In this document: one piece after another, positions 46,337-56,258 of the stretch
Numbering within the stretch: the first letter of the stretch is position 1
Layout: each line of letters opens with the position of its first letter
From: Cranoglanis bouderius
Lineage: Eukaryota > Chordata > Actinopteri > Siluriformes > Cranoglanididae
Length of the DNA stretch: 64,000 bases
Assembly: GCA_023630585.1 (NCBI GenBank)
Contig: CM042542.1
Location: forward strand, 23,253,207-23,317,206
Direction: 5' to 3'
The notes under the pieces: generated by a model
Told to the model about the DNA's origin: nothing
Seen by the model: only the letters and a program-made list of their open reading frames with translations
Database searches by the model: none
Translations under genes and position numbers: made by a program

Positions 46337-47685
46337 TAGGGCTGGGCGGTGTGACGGTATATACTGTTACCGCGGAATAAAATGTCTACCGTTACAGATT
46401 TTTCTATTCCGTGTATACCGTGAAATGTAAATAAGTGGGCGTGGTTAACTTTGTGCGTAGCGCTCCTGCACGTGAGAACGATCGAGAAGCTGTACATAAG
46501 AGTAGTGTGAGAGGAAAAACATGGAGAAAGATAAGCACTAGAGATGCACCGATCGACCGGCCAGGGACCGGAATCGGCCGATTTTCCGCATGCTCGGCCC
46601 GGACCGGTGACCGGCCGGTCAGTCTCACGTATTTCCGATTCCGAGCCGGTCCGTGTTGTTGCCGGCGGCACAGACAATAACATCACAGCCACGCTCACAG
46701 CCGCATGTAAACATGTCGTAGACAAAAACGTGAAAACCCACTGACCTACTGGAGGATCAACAAAGATGGTTTCCCTGCGCTTGCTCCACTTGCCCGAGCC
46801 CCTATACCTCTCTGCTCCATGTACAAGTGTTGAAAGTGATGGCTTGTTTAGCTTGGCTGGACATGTGATAGATGAAAGGAGAAACCGATTATCAGGTGAC
46901 GAGGCAGAGATGCTTCTGTTTGTGAAGAAAAACTCACCATTAATGCTCAAGTATACATACAGTATGTTGGCAACACAGAAAAGGTGCCTTGTGTAACGCT
47001 TTACACAGAGAGGCCGGATATCCTGAATGGTTGTAGCCAGGTGTAAGCAAAACTCACGTATCTGATATTTCACAGTGGTTTATTATCAGCGTTGTCGATC
47101 CCCCGCACACATGGGGCAGTTTGCAAAACACTCCACTAACAACTGTGTTACTGAACATAAATAAAACAGGGCAAAGAGCAACAGAAATATAACCAGGCTT
47201 TACATGCATACATGTGATGATCACAGCTCGCTCTCCGTCTACAGACTGCCCACTCATCAGTGAGGGAGTAAGAGAGAGCGTTCCGCCTTAAAGGGGCAGT
47301 GACTCATTCTACTTGTTACACTTATTTAATGATTAGCCACTGCACCTATTCATATTTGGAACAGTATTGTACACTTCAGTTTTGTTCATAGGTTTGTAAT
47401 CTTTGGACTTTTGTGAGACGAGTAAAAAAGAGAAAAAGGTCAGTTTATAAACACAGTGGAAAATGATATCTGTTTTGTTCTATAAAGCAACTCATTTTCA
47501 GTTAATTGTTATTTCTACCTCTTTCCAGTCACAGAGCTCTTTATTTTGAGAGTTGTTTAAGTGAGAGAAGATTCTGTAACCTAGTGCAGTTTGGGGTAAA
47601 TTGTAATGTTTAATAATTATTTTATCATGAAAAAAAAAAATTGCATTGAAGAAAAAAAGATTTTTGGTCATACCGCCCACCCCTA
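46337..47685. mobile_element. hAT element with perfect 8-bp target duplication and transposase remnant
   Basis: Starts TAGGGCTGGGCGGTGTGAC and ends with its imperfect inverted copy GTCATACCGCCCACCCCTA. The 8-bp ATGGACAG is present on both sides (46329-46336 and 47686-47693). Inside, 46740-46965 (plus strand, two frames) encodes the hAT C-terminal dimerisation region: PLTYWRINKDGFPALAPLAR, then after a frameshift YLSAPCTSVESDGLFSLAG and RRNRLSGDEAEMLLF. About 46,540-46,690 is a GC-rich piece (AGATGCACCGATCGACCGGC) resembling the end of a different hAT family and is probably a nested insertion. It cannot make a transposase. Confidence 0.9.
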
Positions 47686-47780
47686 ATGGACAGTCACTTT
47701 TTTTTCAGAACCACTCTGCTAAACACCTTTTAATCAATAACAATCCAAACTTTTTCAACCTCCACCCCTGAACACTCATC

Positions 47781-48072
47781 TAGTAGTTTATAATGTCAGT
47801 CTGTGGTCTATAATGTCAGCCTGTAGTTTGTGATGTTGACCTCTAGTTTCCAATGTCAGTCTGTGGTTTATAATGTCCGTCTGTAGTTTATAATGTCGGT
47901 CTGCGGTTTATAATGTCGGCCTGCGGTTCGTGATGTCGGTCTGTGGTTCGTGATGTCGGTCTGTGGTTTATGGTTTCGGTCTGTTGTTTGTGATGTCAGT
48001 CTGTAGTTTTTATTGTCAGTCTGTAGTTTGTGATGTCGGTTTGTTGTTCATACTGTTGGTCTGTAGTTTTAC
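47781..48072. repeat. 20-bp minisatellite
   Basis: About 14 diverged copies of a 20-bp unit close to GTCGGTCTGTGGTTTATAAT. Many differences are CG/CA or CG/TG swaps. Confidence 0.92.
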
Positions 48073-48357
48073 AATAGGAGGAAGTAAATTATTCAATTCG
48101 AAGCCATTCATCTCTAAGTTCTTGCACAGAGGTCAGCAGGGGTCAAATTGTAAAGAAATTCAAGGGGGATGGTGTGGTCAAGTATTTTTTTGGTGGGGTG
48201 GGGGGTCCTGTAGCTAACCTTAAGCAATGATTGCAAAATTGTCTAATTTTTATGCACATTTTTGTTTAACAAAATATAAGCTTTATTAAATTAACTTGGA
48301 GCCATCAGAACAAAACACATGCATTTATGTATGTATATGTCAGATACAATATATACA

Positions 48358-48440
48358 GGATCGGAAAAGGCCCCCCGAGTCGGGTCTCGAACTCTGGTCG
48401 CCCGAAGATGAACCACAATGCATCAATAGCGTTACATTTT
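48358..48440 (-). mobile_element. tRNA-like sequence, possibly a SINE head
   Basis: On the minus strand an A-box-like TATTGATGCATTGTGG is followed about 25 bp later by AGTTCGAGACCC, close to a Pol III B box. The spacing fits a tRNA-derived promoter. No full cloverleaf could be folded by eye and no SINE tail is recognised, so a degraded SINE is likelier than a tRNA gene. Confidence 0.35.
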
Positions 48441-48508
48441 TGTTGCTGTGTTTATTTTATCAATAAAATAAATATTAAAATAAATATTTTTATGGAATAG
48501 CCATTCTA

Positions 48509-48643
48509 TTAAAGCAACAAGCCTTGTGAAGCCGTGGTTTACAGTTAGAACAACAGGGAGTTTTCTGCTCCGCGTCGAGCCTGACTAGGCCACCTGTTCT
48601 AAATACACTGTAAACCACGCCATCTTGAGGCTTATTGCTTTAA
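48509..48643. mobile_element. 135-bp palindromic MITE
   Basis: Ends TTAAAGCAACAAGCC and GGCTTATTGCTTTAA are inverted with one mismatch. Inner arms GTGGTTTACAGT and ACTGTAAACCAC are perfectly inverted. Both sides are flanked by TA, consistent with Tc1/mariner-type mobilisation. Confidence 0.8.
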
Positions 48644-48734
48644 TATAGGACATTAAAATGACCATTTTTGAGCTCCACGCTTTTCAGCGCTCCAAAGCTC
48701 TAACAGTTGGGGGTAAAGACGAACCCATTCCTCC

Positions 48735-48760
48735 CTCACACACACACACACACACACACT

Positions 48761-48797
<37 letters not shown>

Positions 48798-48840
48798 ACA
48801 CTCACACTCACTCACACTCACTCACACTCACACATATATA
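48735..48840. repeat. CA-rich microsatellite with CTCACA interruptions
   Basis: CA repeats, then CACACT/CACTCA hexamers, then a short ATATATAT end. Confidence 0.95.
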
Positions 48841-49129
48841 TAATGTTATGTCAGGGGAATGTCTTTAAACACTAATCAAAGAAATATCACACCTTCGGTT
48901 CTCCTCTTTTTAAAGAATGTCAAAAGTTGCTCTTGAACTGTTCTCTTGGCCGTTTTGAACAGCGTGAAAAATGACACACACTTGCGTGAGGCGTGAGCTT
49001 GTGCACAGCTAATTACAATATTGAGTTCTGATTGGCTAATCGCCGTTATTTATAGTGCGTAAATTATGATATGTAGAGAATTTTAATATTTCATTTGCAT
49101 GATAAATTTTACATAATAAACAACATTAC

Positions 49130-49528
49130 AGTGGGGAAAAAGTATTTGATCCCCTGCTGATTTTGTACGTTTGCCCGCTGACAAAGAAATGATCAGTCTA
49201 TAATTTTAATGGTAGGTGTATTTTAACAGTGAGAGACAGAATAACAACGAAAACATCCAGAAAAACACATTTCAAAAAAGTTATAAATTGATTTGCATTT
49301 TAATTAGTGAAATAAGTATTTGATGAAGTATTTGAAGCAATCAATCAATCAGATTCCAAACTCTCCACCATGGCCAAGACCAAAGAGCTGTCCAAGGATG
49401 TCAGGGACAAGACTGTAGACCTACACAAGGCTGGAATGGGCTACAAGACCATCGCCAAGCAGCTTGGTGAGAAGGTGACAACAGTTGGTGTGATTATTCA
49501 CAAATGGAAGAAACACAAAATAACTGTC
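49130..49528 (+). mobile_element. 5' half of a Tc1-like transposon
   Basis: Starts with the TIR CAGTGGGGAAAAAGTATTTG, followed by the transposase start MAKTKELSKDVRDKTVDLHK (ATG 49370) with the paired-like helix-turn-helix residues GYKTIAKQLGEKVTTVGVII. Homology stops near 49,528; the catalytic domain and the 3' TIR are absent. Confidence 0.85.
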
Positions 49529-50099
49529 AGCATTAATGCTATTAATGTTATGCCTATTCACATAGCAGATTTGACCAGAGGACTTGCACAAGTTGCAACG
49601 TGGTTTCACAGCTGATTTTGGTATTACCATACTGAAGCACAGCTGCACTATACAAAGCTGCATCAGACACTTTCTATTCATGAGACACTTCTTATTGCTG
49701 CTACACACTCAGTAGTTTACAGGACATCACTGCAATAGCTTTCCCACACAACACTGTTCTGTTCTCACTGCACTGTGTATCAGTAACACTTTACAGTAAC
49801 AGTACATGAATAATCCTGCATTAATACCTGAATTAATACTTAAATATGAACTAATGATGAGTTAAGGCATGTACTAATCACAAACTAATGCAGAGCTAAC
49901 CTTAACTACGACATGAGTCTTATGAATTCATGCATCAATAACGACCCCCTTAAGTACATGTTAGTACATGTTTTTTTGCAGTGGTTATTAAGAGTTGTGT
50001 ACTTTGTTTTTGATTCATTGTTGCATAGAAGAACATTATTTTGGATAGTGTGTGAAAAGATTCATAATATGAACTGTGGACTGACCGTGGGCCAACAGC

Positions 50100-50219
50100 A
50101 AGAATTTAGTATAAACAAGCGGCCCAGACACCGGTGGGCCGCTGGGAAAACGATGAGCAAAACGCTGGTGGACCGCAGGCGGCTGCCGTCGGTGGCCCGC
50201 TACTGGCCCCCTGGCCCTA
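50100..50219. other. GC-rich island, unassigned
   Basis: A GC-rich stretch with repeated GTGGGCCGC/GTGGCCCGC-type motifs in an otherwise A/T-rich area. It is probably part of a repeat, cut at 50,219 by the Tc1 end. Confidence 0.3.
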
Positions 50220-50815
50220 CAGTGCCTATAGAAAATCATCATATCCAGCTAAAAATACACAGCTAATAGAGACATATCCAAACAGACTAATGGCTGTAAT
50301 TAAAGCAAAGGGTGGCTCTACGAAGTATTAAATCATGAGACTGATCACTTTTCCAACTCTGTTATTCTAGTTTTCTTTTTTCTTACGTTTCCAAACTGTT
50401 GCCTTTTTTACGTTACTTGAATGTTGTAAGGCAGAATGTGTAAATATGGTTGGGGCGGCTGTGGCTCAGGTGGTAGAGCGGGTTGTCCACGAATCGTGGA
50501 GTTGGCAGTTCAATTCCCGGCCCACGTGACCCCATGTGCTGAAGTGTCTTTGGGCAAGACACTGAACCCCAAGTTGCTCCCGATGGCAGTGCCTTGCATG
50601 ATAGCTCTGCTGCCATTGGTGTGTGTGAGAATTGGTGAATGAGACACAGTGTAAAGCACTTTGTGAACTGCAAAGGTTGAAAGATGCTATATAAGTGCAG
50701 ACCATTTACCATTTAAATAAAGCTGGTACAAAAAAATATTTTTAATGGGTTTTGATTTCAGGCTGTAAGACGAAAAAAAAGTGACTATTTCAAAGGGGTA
50801 TGATGATTTTCTATA
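50220..50815 (+). mobile_element. Internally deleted Tc1-like element carrying a SINE
   Basis: The left end CAGTGCCTATAGAAAATC follows a TA. The right end (50791-50815) is inverted to it over TATAGAAAATCATCATA. A remnant of the transposase C terminus is readable (LMAVIKAKGGSTKY, then stop near 50,330). The middle of the element is gone and a tRNA-derived SINE (50452-50716) sits inside. Confidence 0.8.
50452..50716 (+). mobile_element. tRNA-derived SINE (V-SINE-like)
   Basis: The head carries an A box (TGGCTCAGGTGGTAGAGCGG) and a B box (GCAGTTCAATTCCCGGC). The body contains the conserved GTGTCTTTGGGCAAGACACT core, and the tail has a LINE-like CTATATAAGT end. It is inserted in the deleted Tc1 element. 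Confidence 0.88.
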
Positions 50816-51129
50816 ACATAGATATATGTATGTTTGCTGGGATCGGAATGTTCATCATCCCATTGGGTTTTACCATCTTTCCATGTGGATAAAGCGCGTT
50901 TCATGTATTCATAATCCCAGCCGGCATCTCCCCAATTCTCATAAACACACAAATCTGCTGTGAGTAAATGTGCCTCATCAAAAGTTCCATCACGAGGGTA
51001 AGAATGGAACTGAGGCTGACCTTCTGTCCAGCCTGCTAGATTATAGACGAAAGGCTGCACAAAAACGCCTTTACCATGATCATACATCCACTGATTTGGT
51101 GTGATACTACACTGACAATTTCCACCCAT
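50816..51129 (-). CDS. Unrecognised ORF, 3' end replaced by a Tc1 terminus
   Basis: About 104 codons of native sequence from ATG (51127-51129), beginning MGGNCQCSITPNQWMYDHGK. The composition is protein-like: many Trp, Tyr, Asp and His residues (for example CVYENWGDAGWDYEYMKRAL and STWKDGKTQWDDEH). No stop interrupts it. The reading frame then runs about 10 codons into the Tc1 TIR and stops at 50785. I recognise no domain. Upstream (51,170-51,420) are several copies of GATATTTCAACC- and TCGAATCACG-like motifs. It could be a relic of an endogenised virus, a mobile-element gene, or a host exon; I cannot tell which. A chance ORF of this composition in A/T-rich DNA is less likely but possible. 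Confidence 0.4.
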
Positions 51130-51754
51130 AGTTACAGCTTATAATTTAATAATCACGAGAGGATATCACACAGTGTTGGTTACAATGTTCAATCAATAAA
51201 GGGTATCAGATGCTTTGTCGAATCACGTGGTACCAGCGTGATATTTCAACCTCTGTAGTTTCTTTTGAAGTAGTAACCAGAATTTGTCGAATCACGGACT
51301 CACAGTATTTTTAAGACTCTGTGTTCACAGAAGTACCGTGGATCAAAATGTGATATTTCAACCAAAAGAATTTTATCGAATCATTAAAATGTGATAAATC
51401 TTGAAGTATCGGTTGAAATATCAAAATATCTACACGGAGGAAGAAAGAATTAAATTCATTCTCTAACCTCCGTCCAGATATGAATCGAGCCTGAGGTGAA
51501 TGAAGGAACGCCGCTCGGGTCATGCACAGAGAGATGACATCATCTGCTTTTCATTAAGAGACATTTTGACTTTTAAAAATCAATGATAAAATTCCGTCAT
51601 AAAATATAAAGCACCAATTTTGATTTAATGGGTGCAAAGTGAAAACCAAAAGCTTTTTGTTTTTAAAAAACAATATTTACAAAGTGCTTTACAGAAGACA
51701 TACAGTAGATACAAGAAAATAAATTCAGAAAGAAATAAAATTAGATAAATAAAA

Positions 51755-52272
51755 GATATCACCCTGCAGCTCTCACCTGGTTTCCCACTGAAGCTAAACA
51801 GGGTTGAGCCTGGCTAGTACCTGGATGGGAGACCTCCTGGGGAAAACCAAGGTTGCTGCTGGAAGTGGTATTAGGGAGGCCAGAAGGTGGTGCTCTCCCT
51901 GTGGTCTGTGTGGGTCCTAATGCCCCAGTATAGTGACGGGGACACTATACTGTATAAACAGCACTGTCTTTTGGCTGAGACATTAAACCGAGGTCCTGAC
52001 TCTCTGTGGTCATTAAAAATCCCAGGAAACTTCTCGTAAAGAGTAGGGGTATCACCCCAGTGTCCTGGTGAAATTCCCCCATTGGCCCTTATCTATCATG
52101 AGCCCCAATAATCTCCATCCCTGAATTGACTACATCACCCTCCTCTCCTCTCCACCTACAGCTGGTGGTAGTGCACACTGGTGGTGTTTGAAAAGAACCC
52201 CATATATTGTAAAGTGCTTTGAGTGCCAAGAAAAGCACTATATAAATGTAAGGAATTATCATTATTATTATA
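51755..52272 (+). mobile_element. 5S rRNA-derived SINE (SINE3-like)
   Basis: The head matches 5S rRNA: ACCCTGCAGCTCTCACCTGG, box A AGCTAAACAGGGTTGAGCC, and box C CTGGATGGGAGACCTCCTGG (around 51,790-51,840). A long unique body follows (TTGGCTGAGACATTAAACCG). The tail AAAGCACTATATAAATGTAA resembles a LINE 3' end. Length is about 515 bp. Confidence 0.9.
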
Positions 52273-52279
52273 AATAAAA

Positions 52280-53111
52280 GACTAAGCAAATAGAATAAAT
52301 AAAAGGATACAAATGAAATCAAGTACAGAAAATTAACTGGTTTGAGGAAAGGCCCCAGTGAATAAATGTGCTTTGAGATACTTTTTAAAAGTGCTAATTG
52401 AATCAACTGCACGTAGGCTGTCAGGGAGAGAGCTCCACAGTTTAGGTCCCTAGTGACTAAAGGCCGACTCCCCACTTTTCAGACACATTTTGGGTAAAGC
52501 CAGCAGGTTGCAGTTGGATGACCTAAATGATCTAGCAGGAATATATTTAGTGATCATATTACAAAGGTACGTATGAGCACCACCATGAAGACATTTGAAA
52601 ATGAACAACAGGATTTGAAAATCAAATCAATTCTGTAAGACACAGGTAGCCAGTGAAGTGATTTAAGTGCCATAGTGATATGAGTCTTCAGAGTAGTACA
52701 TGTCAGCATTCTGGACTCTTTGTAAGTGTTTGATGGAGCTCTTTGGTAAGCCACCAAAACATATAACAAATGCATGTATGAGTTTCTCACTATTCTTGGG
52801 GGAGAGAATATCACCTACTTTAGAGATGTTACGAAGGTGCTCTTTTACAAACATTGCTAATATGTTTTTTAAAACTGAGATCACTGTCAAACACGATCCC
52901 TAAATTCTTAATGCAGCCATTAGCCTTGAGAGACGAGGAGTCTAGATATGGCATAATTAACTTTCTCTGTGCATCATTTCCGATAATAAGTACCTTGGTC
53001 TTATCTTTATTTAGCTGCAGAAAGTTCTGTGACATCCACAAGTTTATGCTCTCTATGCAGTTTACAACGGTGCTAATCGACTTGTGGGCATCTGGTGCAA
53101 GTGAGAGGGTG
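52280..53111 (-). mobile_element. Degenerate non-LTR retrotransposon 3' part (L2/CR1/Rex1-like group)
   Basis: The minus strand, in several frames, encodes the end of a reverse transcriptase: SINLWMSQNFLQLNKDKTKV, IKNLGIVFDSDLSFKKHI, HLRNISKVGDILSPKNSEKL, GLPKSSIKHLQRVQNAD and LKSLHWLPVSYRIDLI. These are in the canonical order but broken by frameshifts. The 5' side is cut at 53,111 by a Tc1 end; 52,280-52,550 is non-coding. Confidence 0.82.
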
Positions 53112-53466
53112 CAGGTGCATCTCAAAAAATGTAATAATCATGGAAAAGTTCATTTTTTTCTGTAATTTAATTCAAAATGTGGAATTTTCATATATTCTAG
53201 ATTCATTACACAAAGTGAAATATTTCAAGCCTTTGTTGTTTTAATCTTGATGATTACAGCTTACAGCTCATGGAAATGAATTCTAGTATATCAAAAATAT
53301 TAGAATAAAGAATTTATAATACTTTTCAGAAGGTCGACATTTCTGTATGTTAATTTATGCACTCGATACTTGGGCGGGGCTCCTTTTGCATGAATTACTG
53401 CATCGATGCGGAGTGGCATGGAGGCAATCAGCCTGTGGCACTGCTGAGGTGTTAAGCCCAGGTTGC
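53112..53466 (-). mobile_element. Tc1-like fragment (transposase C terminus and one TIR)
   Basis: Begins with CAGGTGCATCTCAA, the same TIR type as the complete element at 56,256. On the minus strand the transposase C terminus LTPQQCHRLIASMPLRIDAV then AKGAPPKY is readable (about 53,370-53,460). The rest of the element is missing. The TIR is more diverged than in the complete copy. Confidence 0.85.
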
Positions 53467-53995
53467 TTTGAGAGCGAGTCCACAGCTGGACTGAGATGAT
53501 TCTGGCAGTGCAGCAGCAAACTCCCTGAGCGAGTTAGAGTGCGGAGTGGAGGAAGCCACTGACAGATTCTCCATAGGTACCTCATACTGGCTTTGAAGTA
53601 CAAGAGGTTGTTGATGAGGTGGGAAGCCTTGTCCAAGGGTAGTTTTAGTCATCTTTCTCTTCCCCCATGCGACAGACTAAGGTTACCTCTGAGGCACTCC
53701 AGGGGTGGATGACAGGAATAACTTCGGTTTTGCACATAGTTTGTCCCATCGAGTTGAGATCTCTGGGTTAGTGCTTAAACCGTTCTAAGGAATAGTGGTG
53801 TCAGACTCAGCCACCCGAGTAGATGGTACAAGCAACGAGTCCAGAAACAATTCATCCTTCTTAATTTGATGGAGTGCGGGGAAATCCTCCCTTTGAGTTC
53901 TGCAACTGTTTGTACGAATCTGTGGCATTCAAGACAGTTTGGTGCAGAAATAGCTGTTTTTTGGCGTCCGTCTTGACTCGCTGATCCTCCGTTTG
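53467..53995. other. 3' flank of the zinc-finger gene, unassigned
   Basis: No domain is assigned with confidence. A minus-strand frame at 53775-53999 contains CLECHRFVQTVAELKGRI, faintly like a cysteine pair followed by a coiled segment in fish LINE ORF1 proteins. It overlaps the zinc-finger stop region in another frame and may be meaningless. Confidence 0.3.
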
Positions 53996-55176
53996 TCATC
54001 TTTGTGTGTGAATGCGCTGGTGTCTTATGAGATTACTCTGTCGAGTAAAGCTCTTCCCGCACTGTTTGCAGGGGTATGGCTTTTCTCCAGTGTGAATGCG
54101 CTGGTGTGTTATGAGATTACTATGTAGAGTAAAGCTCTTCCCGCACTGTTTGCAGGGGTATGGCTTTTCTCCAGTGTGAATGCGCTGGTGTTGTTTGAGA
54201 GAACTCTGGTGACTAAAACTCTCCCCACACTGTTCGCAGTAATACGGCTTTTCTCCAGTGTGAATGCGCTGGTGTTGTTTGAGATTACTCTGGTGACTAA
54301 AGGTCTTCCCACACTGTTCGCAGTAATACGGCTTTTCTCCAGTGTGAATGCGCTGGTGTCGTTTGAGATTACTCTGGTGACTAAAACTCTCCCCACACTG
54401 TTCGCAGTAATACGGCTTTTCTCCAGTGTGAATGCGCTGGTGTTGTTTGAGATTACTCTGTTGACTAAAACTCTCCCCACACTGTTCGCAGTAATACGGC
54501 TTTTCTCCAGTGTGAATGCGCTGGTGTTGTTTGAGATTACTCTGTTGACTAAAACTCTCCCCACACTGTTCGCAGTAATACGGCTTTTCTCCAGTGTGAA
54601 TGCGCTGGTGTTGTTTGAGATGATGCTGTAGAGTAAAGGTCTTCCCACACTGTTCGCAGTAATATGCCTTTTCTCCAGTGTGAATGCGCTGGTGTTGTTT
54701 GAGTAGATACTGTTGAGTAAAGGTCTTCCCACACTGTTCGCAGTAATACGGCTTTTCTCCAGTGTGAATGCGCTGGTGTTGTTTGAGATGATGCTGTAGA
54801 GTAAAGGTCTTCCCACACTGTTCGCAGTAATATGGCTTTTCTCCAGTGTGAATGCGCTGGTGTTGTTTGAGATTACTCTGTTGACTAAAACTCTCCCCAC
54901 ACTGTTCGCAGTAATACGGCTTTTCTCCAGTGTGAATGCGCTGGTGTTGTTTGAGATGATGCTGTAGAGTAAAGTACTTCCCACACTGTTCGCAGTAATA
55001 CGGCTTTTCTCCAGTGTGAATGCGCTGGTGTTGTTCGAGTAGATACTGTTGAGTAAAGGTCTTCCCACACTGTTCGCAGTAATATGGCTTTTCTCCAGTG
55101 TGAAGTCGCTGGTGATGGAGAATATTCTTGCGAGCAACACTCTTCCCACATTGTTCACAATAATGCAGCTTCTTTC
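53996..55176 (-). CDS. C2H2 zinc-finger protein, terminal exon with 14 fingers
   Basis: The exon begins at 55176 after a TTTTTCCTTACATAG acceptor (minus strand) and ends at TGA 53996-53998. It encodes KKLHYCEQCGKS, then fingers at a strict 84-bp spacing joined by HTGEKP linkers, and ends RHQRIHTQR. There are 14 fingers. The first has 11 instead of 12 residues between the Cys pair and the first His (ARKNILHHQRLH) and may not fold normally. The other 13 keep C-X2-C-X12-H-X3-H. Recognition helices fall in few types: TLQHHLKQ three times, SQQSNLKQ three times, TQQYLL-Q twice, SHQS-variants three times, and two distinct at the C end. Expected to be a nuclear DNA-binding protein; the target is unknown. 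There is no ATG in this exon; the start lies in the 59,053-59,170 exon or further upstream. Confidence 0.9.
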
Positions 55177-55744
55177 CTATGTAAGGAAAAAAAAAACATA
55201 AAATGCAATAAAATTCAGAAACAATATTGCTAAAGGCCGTCTCAGTGTGAGCATATTTTTTTAAGTTAAGTAGAGCTACAGCAACTAATCGATAAAATCA
55301 ATAATCGATTATGAAAATCATTGTCAACGAATCTCATGATCGATTAGTTGGCTTGTGCGCGGCCCAGGGTACGTTTACTCGTTGCATTACTTCTGTTCTG
55401 AAACTACGCATCGGAGAGTACAGACCAAAGTTGTGTCCCAAATGACATACTATACACTTACACTATGCACTATGTACTCTACCTTCTAGTGTATGAATTT
55501 TAGAAGGGTAGGATCATCTCAAATGAAACACTAGCGATTTTTTAACTAACTGGAAGTATAAGCCGTTTCCCAGTCGATGGCACGCGACGTGATACGCACG
55601 TAATGCAACACCACTGGCTTTAGCAGAATACCCAGAGTCACCGACAGTTAATTTATTCAGTTTACTGTTTGTCAATGCTTCCTTTTATGCTCAACATGAC
55701 CTCAGTCACCATCAGACAGAGGCGTAATCGTCATGTGTCAGAGG
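55177..55744. other. Zinc-finger gene intron, proximal part, with hAT-like remnant
   Basis: About 55,268-55,365 holds CAACTAATCGATAAAATC and, inverted, GATCGATTAGTTGG, typical of a hAT MITE common in vertebrates. The part from 55,430 to 55,540 (CATACTATACACTTACACTA) looks like another transposon end. No coding sequence was seen. Confidence 0.45.
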
Positions 55745-56167
55745 AAAAAAGTGTGCGACCCAAGTCCTCTAGGGCAGAGGAGAATTTTATATTAAATGCC
55801 ATGAAGATGATCAAACTTTACAAAGGGGAGCTTGTGTAGCACGGACACACGACAGTGATGCACAAGTGCAAGGAACTGGGGTGCAGAAAAATAGCAGCAG
55901 GTGCTCTGGACTGAGTCAAAATTTGACATATTTGGCTGTAGCAGAAGGCAGTTTGTTTGCCGAAGGGCTGGAGAGCGGTACACAAATGAGTGTCTGCAGG
56001 CAACAGTGAGGCATGGTGGAGGTTCCTTGCAAATTTGGGGCTGCATTTCTGCAGAAATATCTTCAGCGTAAAGAACAAGGAGTCCTGGAAGTGATGGTAT
56101 GGCCCCCACAGAGCCCTGATCTCAACATCGAGTCTGTCTGGGATTACATGAAGAGAGAGAAGGAACT

Positions 56168-56168
<1 letters not shown>
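55745..56168 (+). mobile_element. Degenerate Tc1-like transposase fragment
   Basis: The plus strand reads LWTESKFDIFGCSRRQFVCR and TVRHGGGSLQIWGC (the region of the first catalytic Asp), then, in another frame, WPPQSPDLNIESVWDYMKRE, the region of the catalytic Glu. The sequence between them is deleted. The right side runs into a TA microsatellite. Confidence 0.8.

Positions 56169-56170
<2 letters not shown>

Positions 56171-56255
<85 letters not shown>
56171..56255. repeat. (TA)n microsatellite, left of the Tc1 insertion
   Basis: About 42 TA repeats directly abutting the Tc1 end at 56256. The other half of the same run follows the element at 57768-57851. Confidence 0.95.

Positions 56256-56258
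<3 letters not shown>

Noticed and set aside
48358..48440. A functional tRNA gene on the minus strand
   Set aside because: Box-A-like and box-B-like motifs exist, but no convincing cloverleaf or acceptor pairing could be built by eye.
51755..51862. A 5S rRNA gene
   Set aside because: The match is partial and diverged, and continues into a SINE body and LINE-like tail. It is a 5S-derived SINE.
54176..54631. Plus-strand 151-codon repeat ORF
   Set aside because: It is the antisense shadow of the zinc-finger array.
54109..55158. 349-codon minus-strand frame with a repeated TLEKSRITANSVGR motif
   Set aside because: It is a shadow frame of the zinc-finger exon; the true frame has C2H2 fingers and HTGEKP linkers but no ATG.
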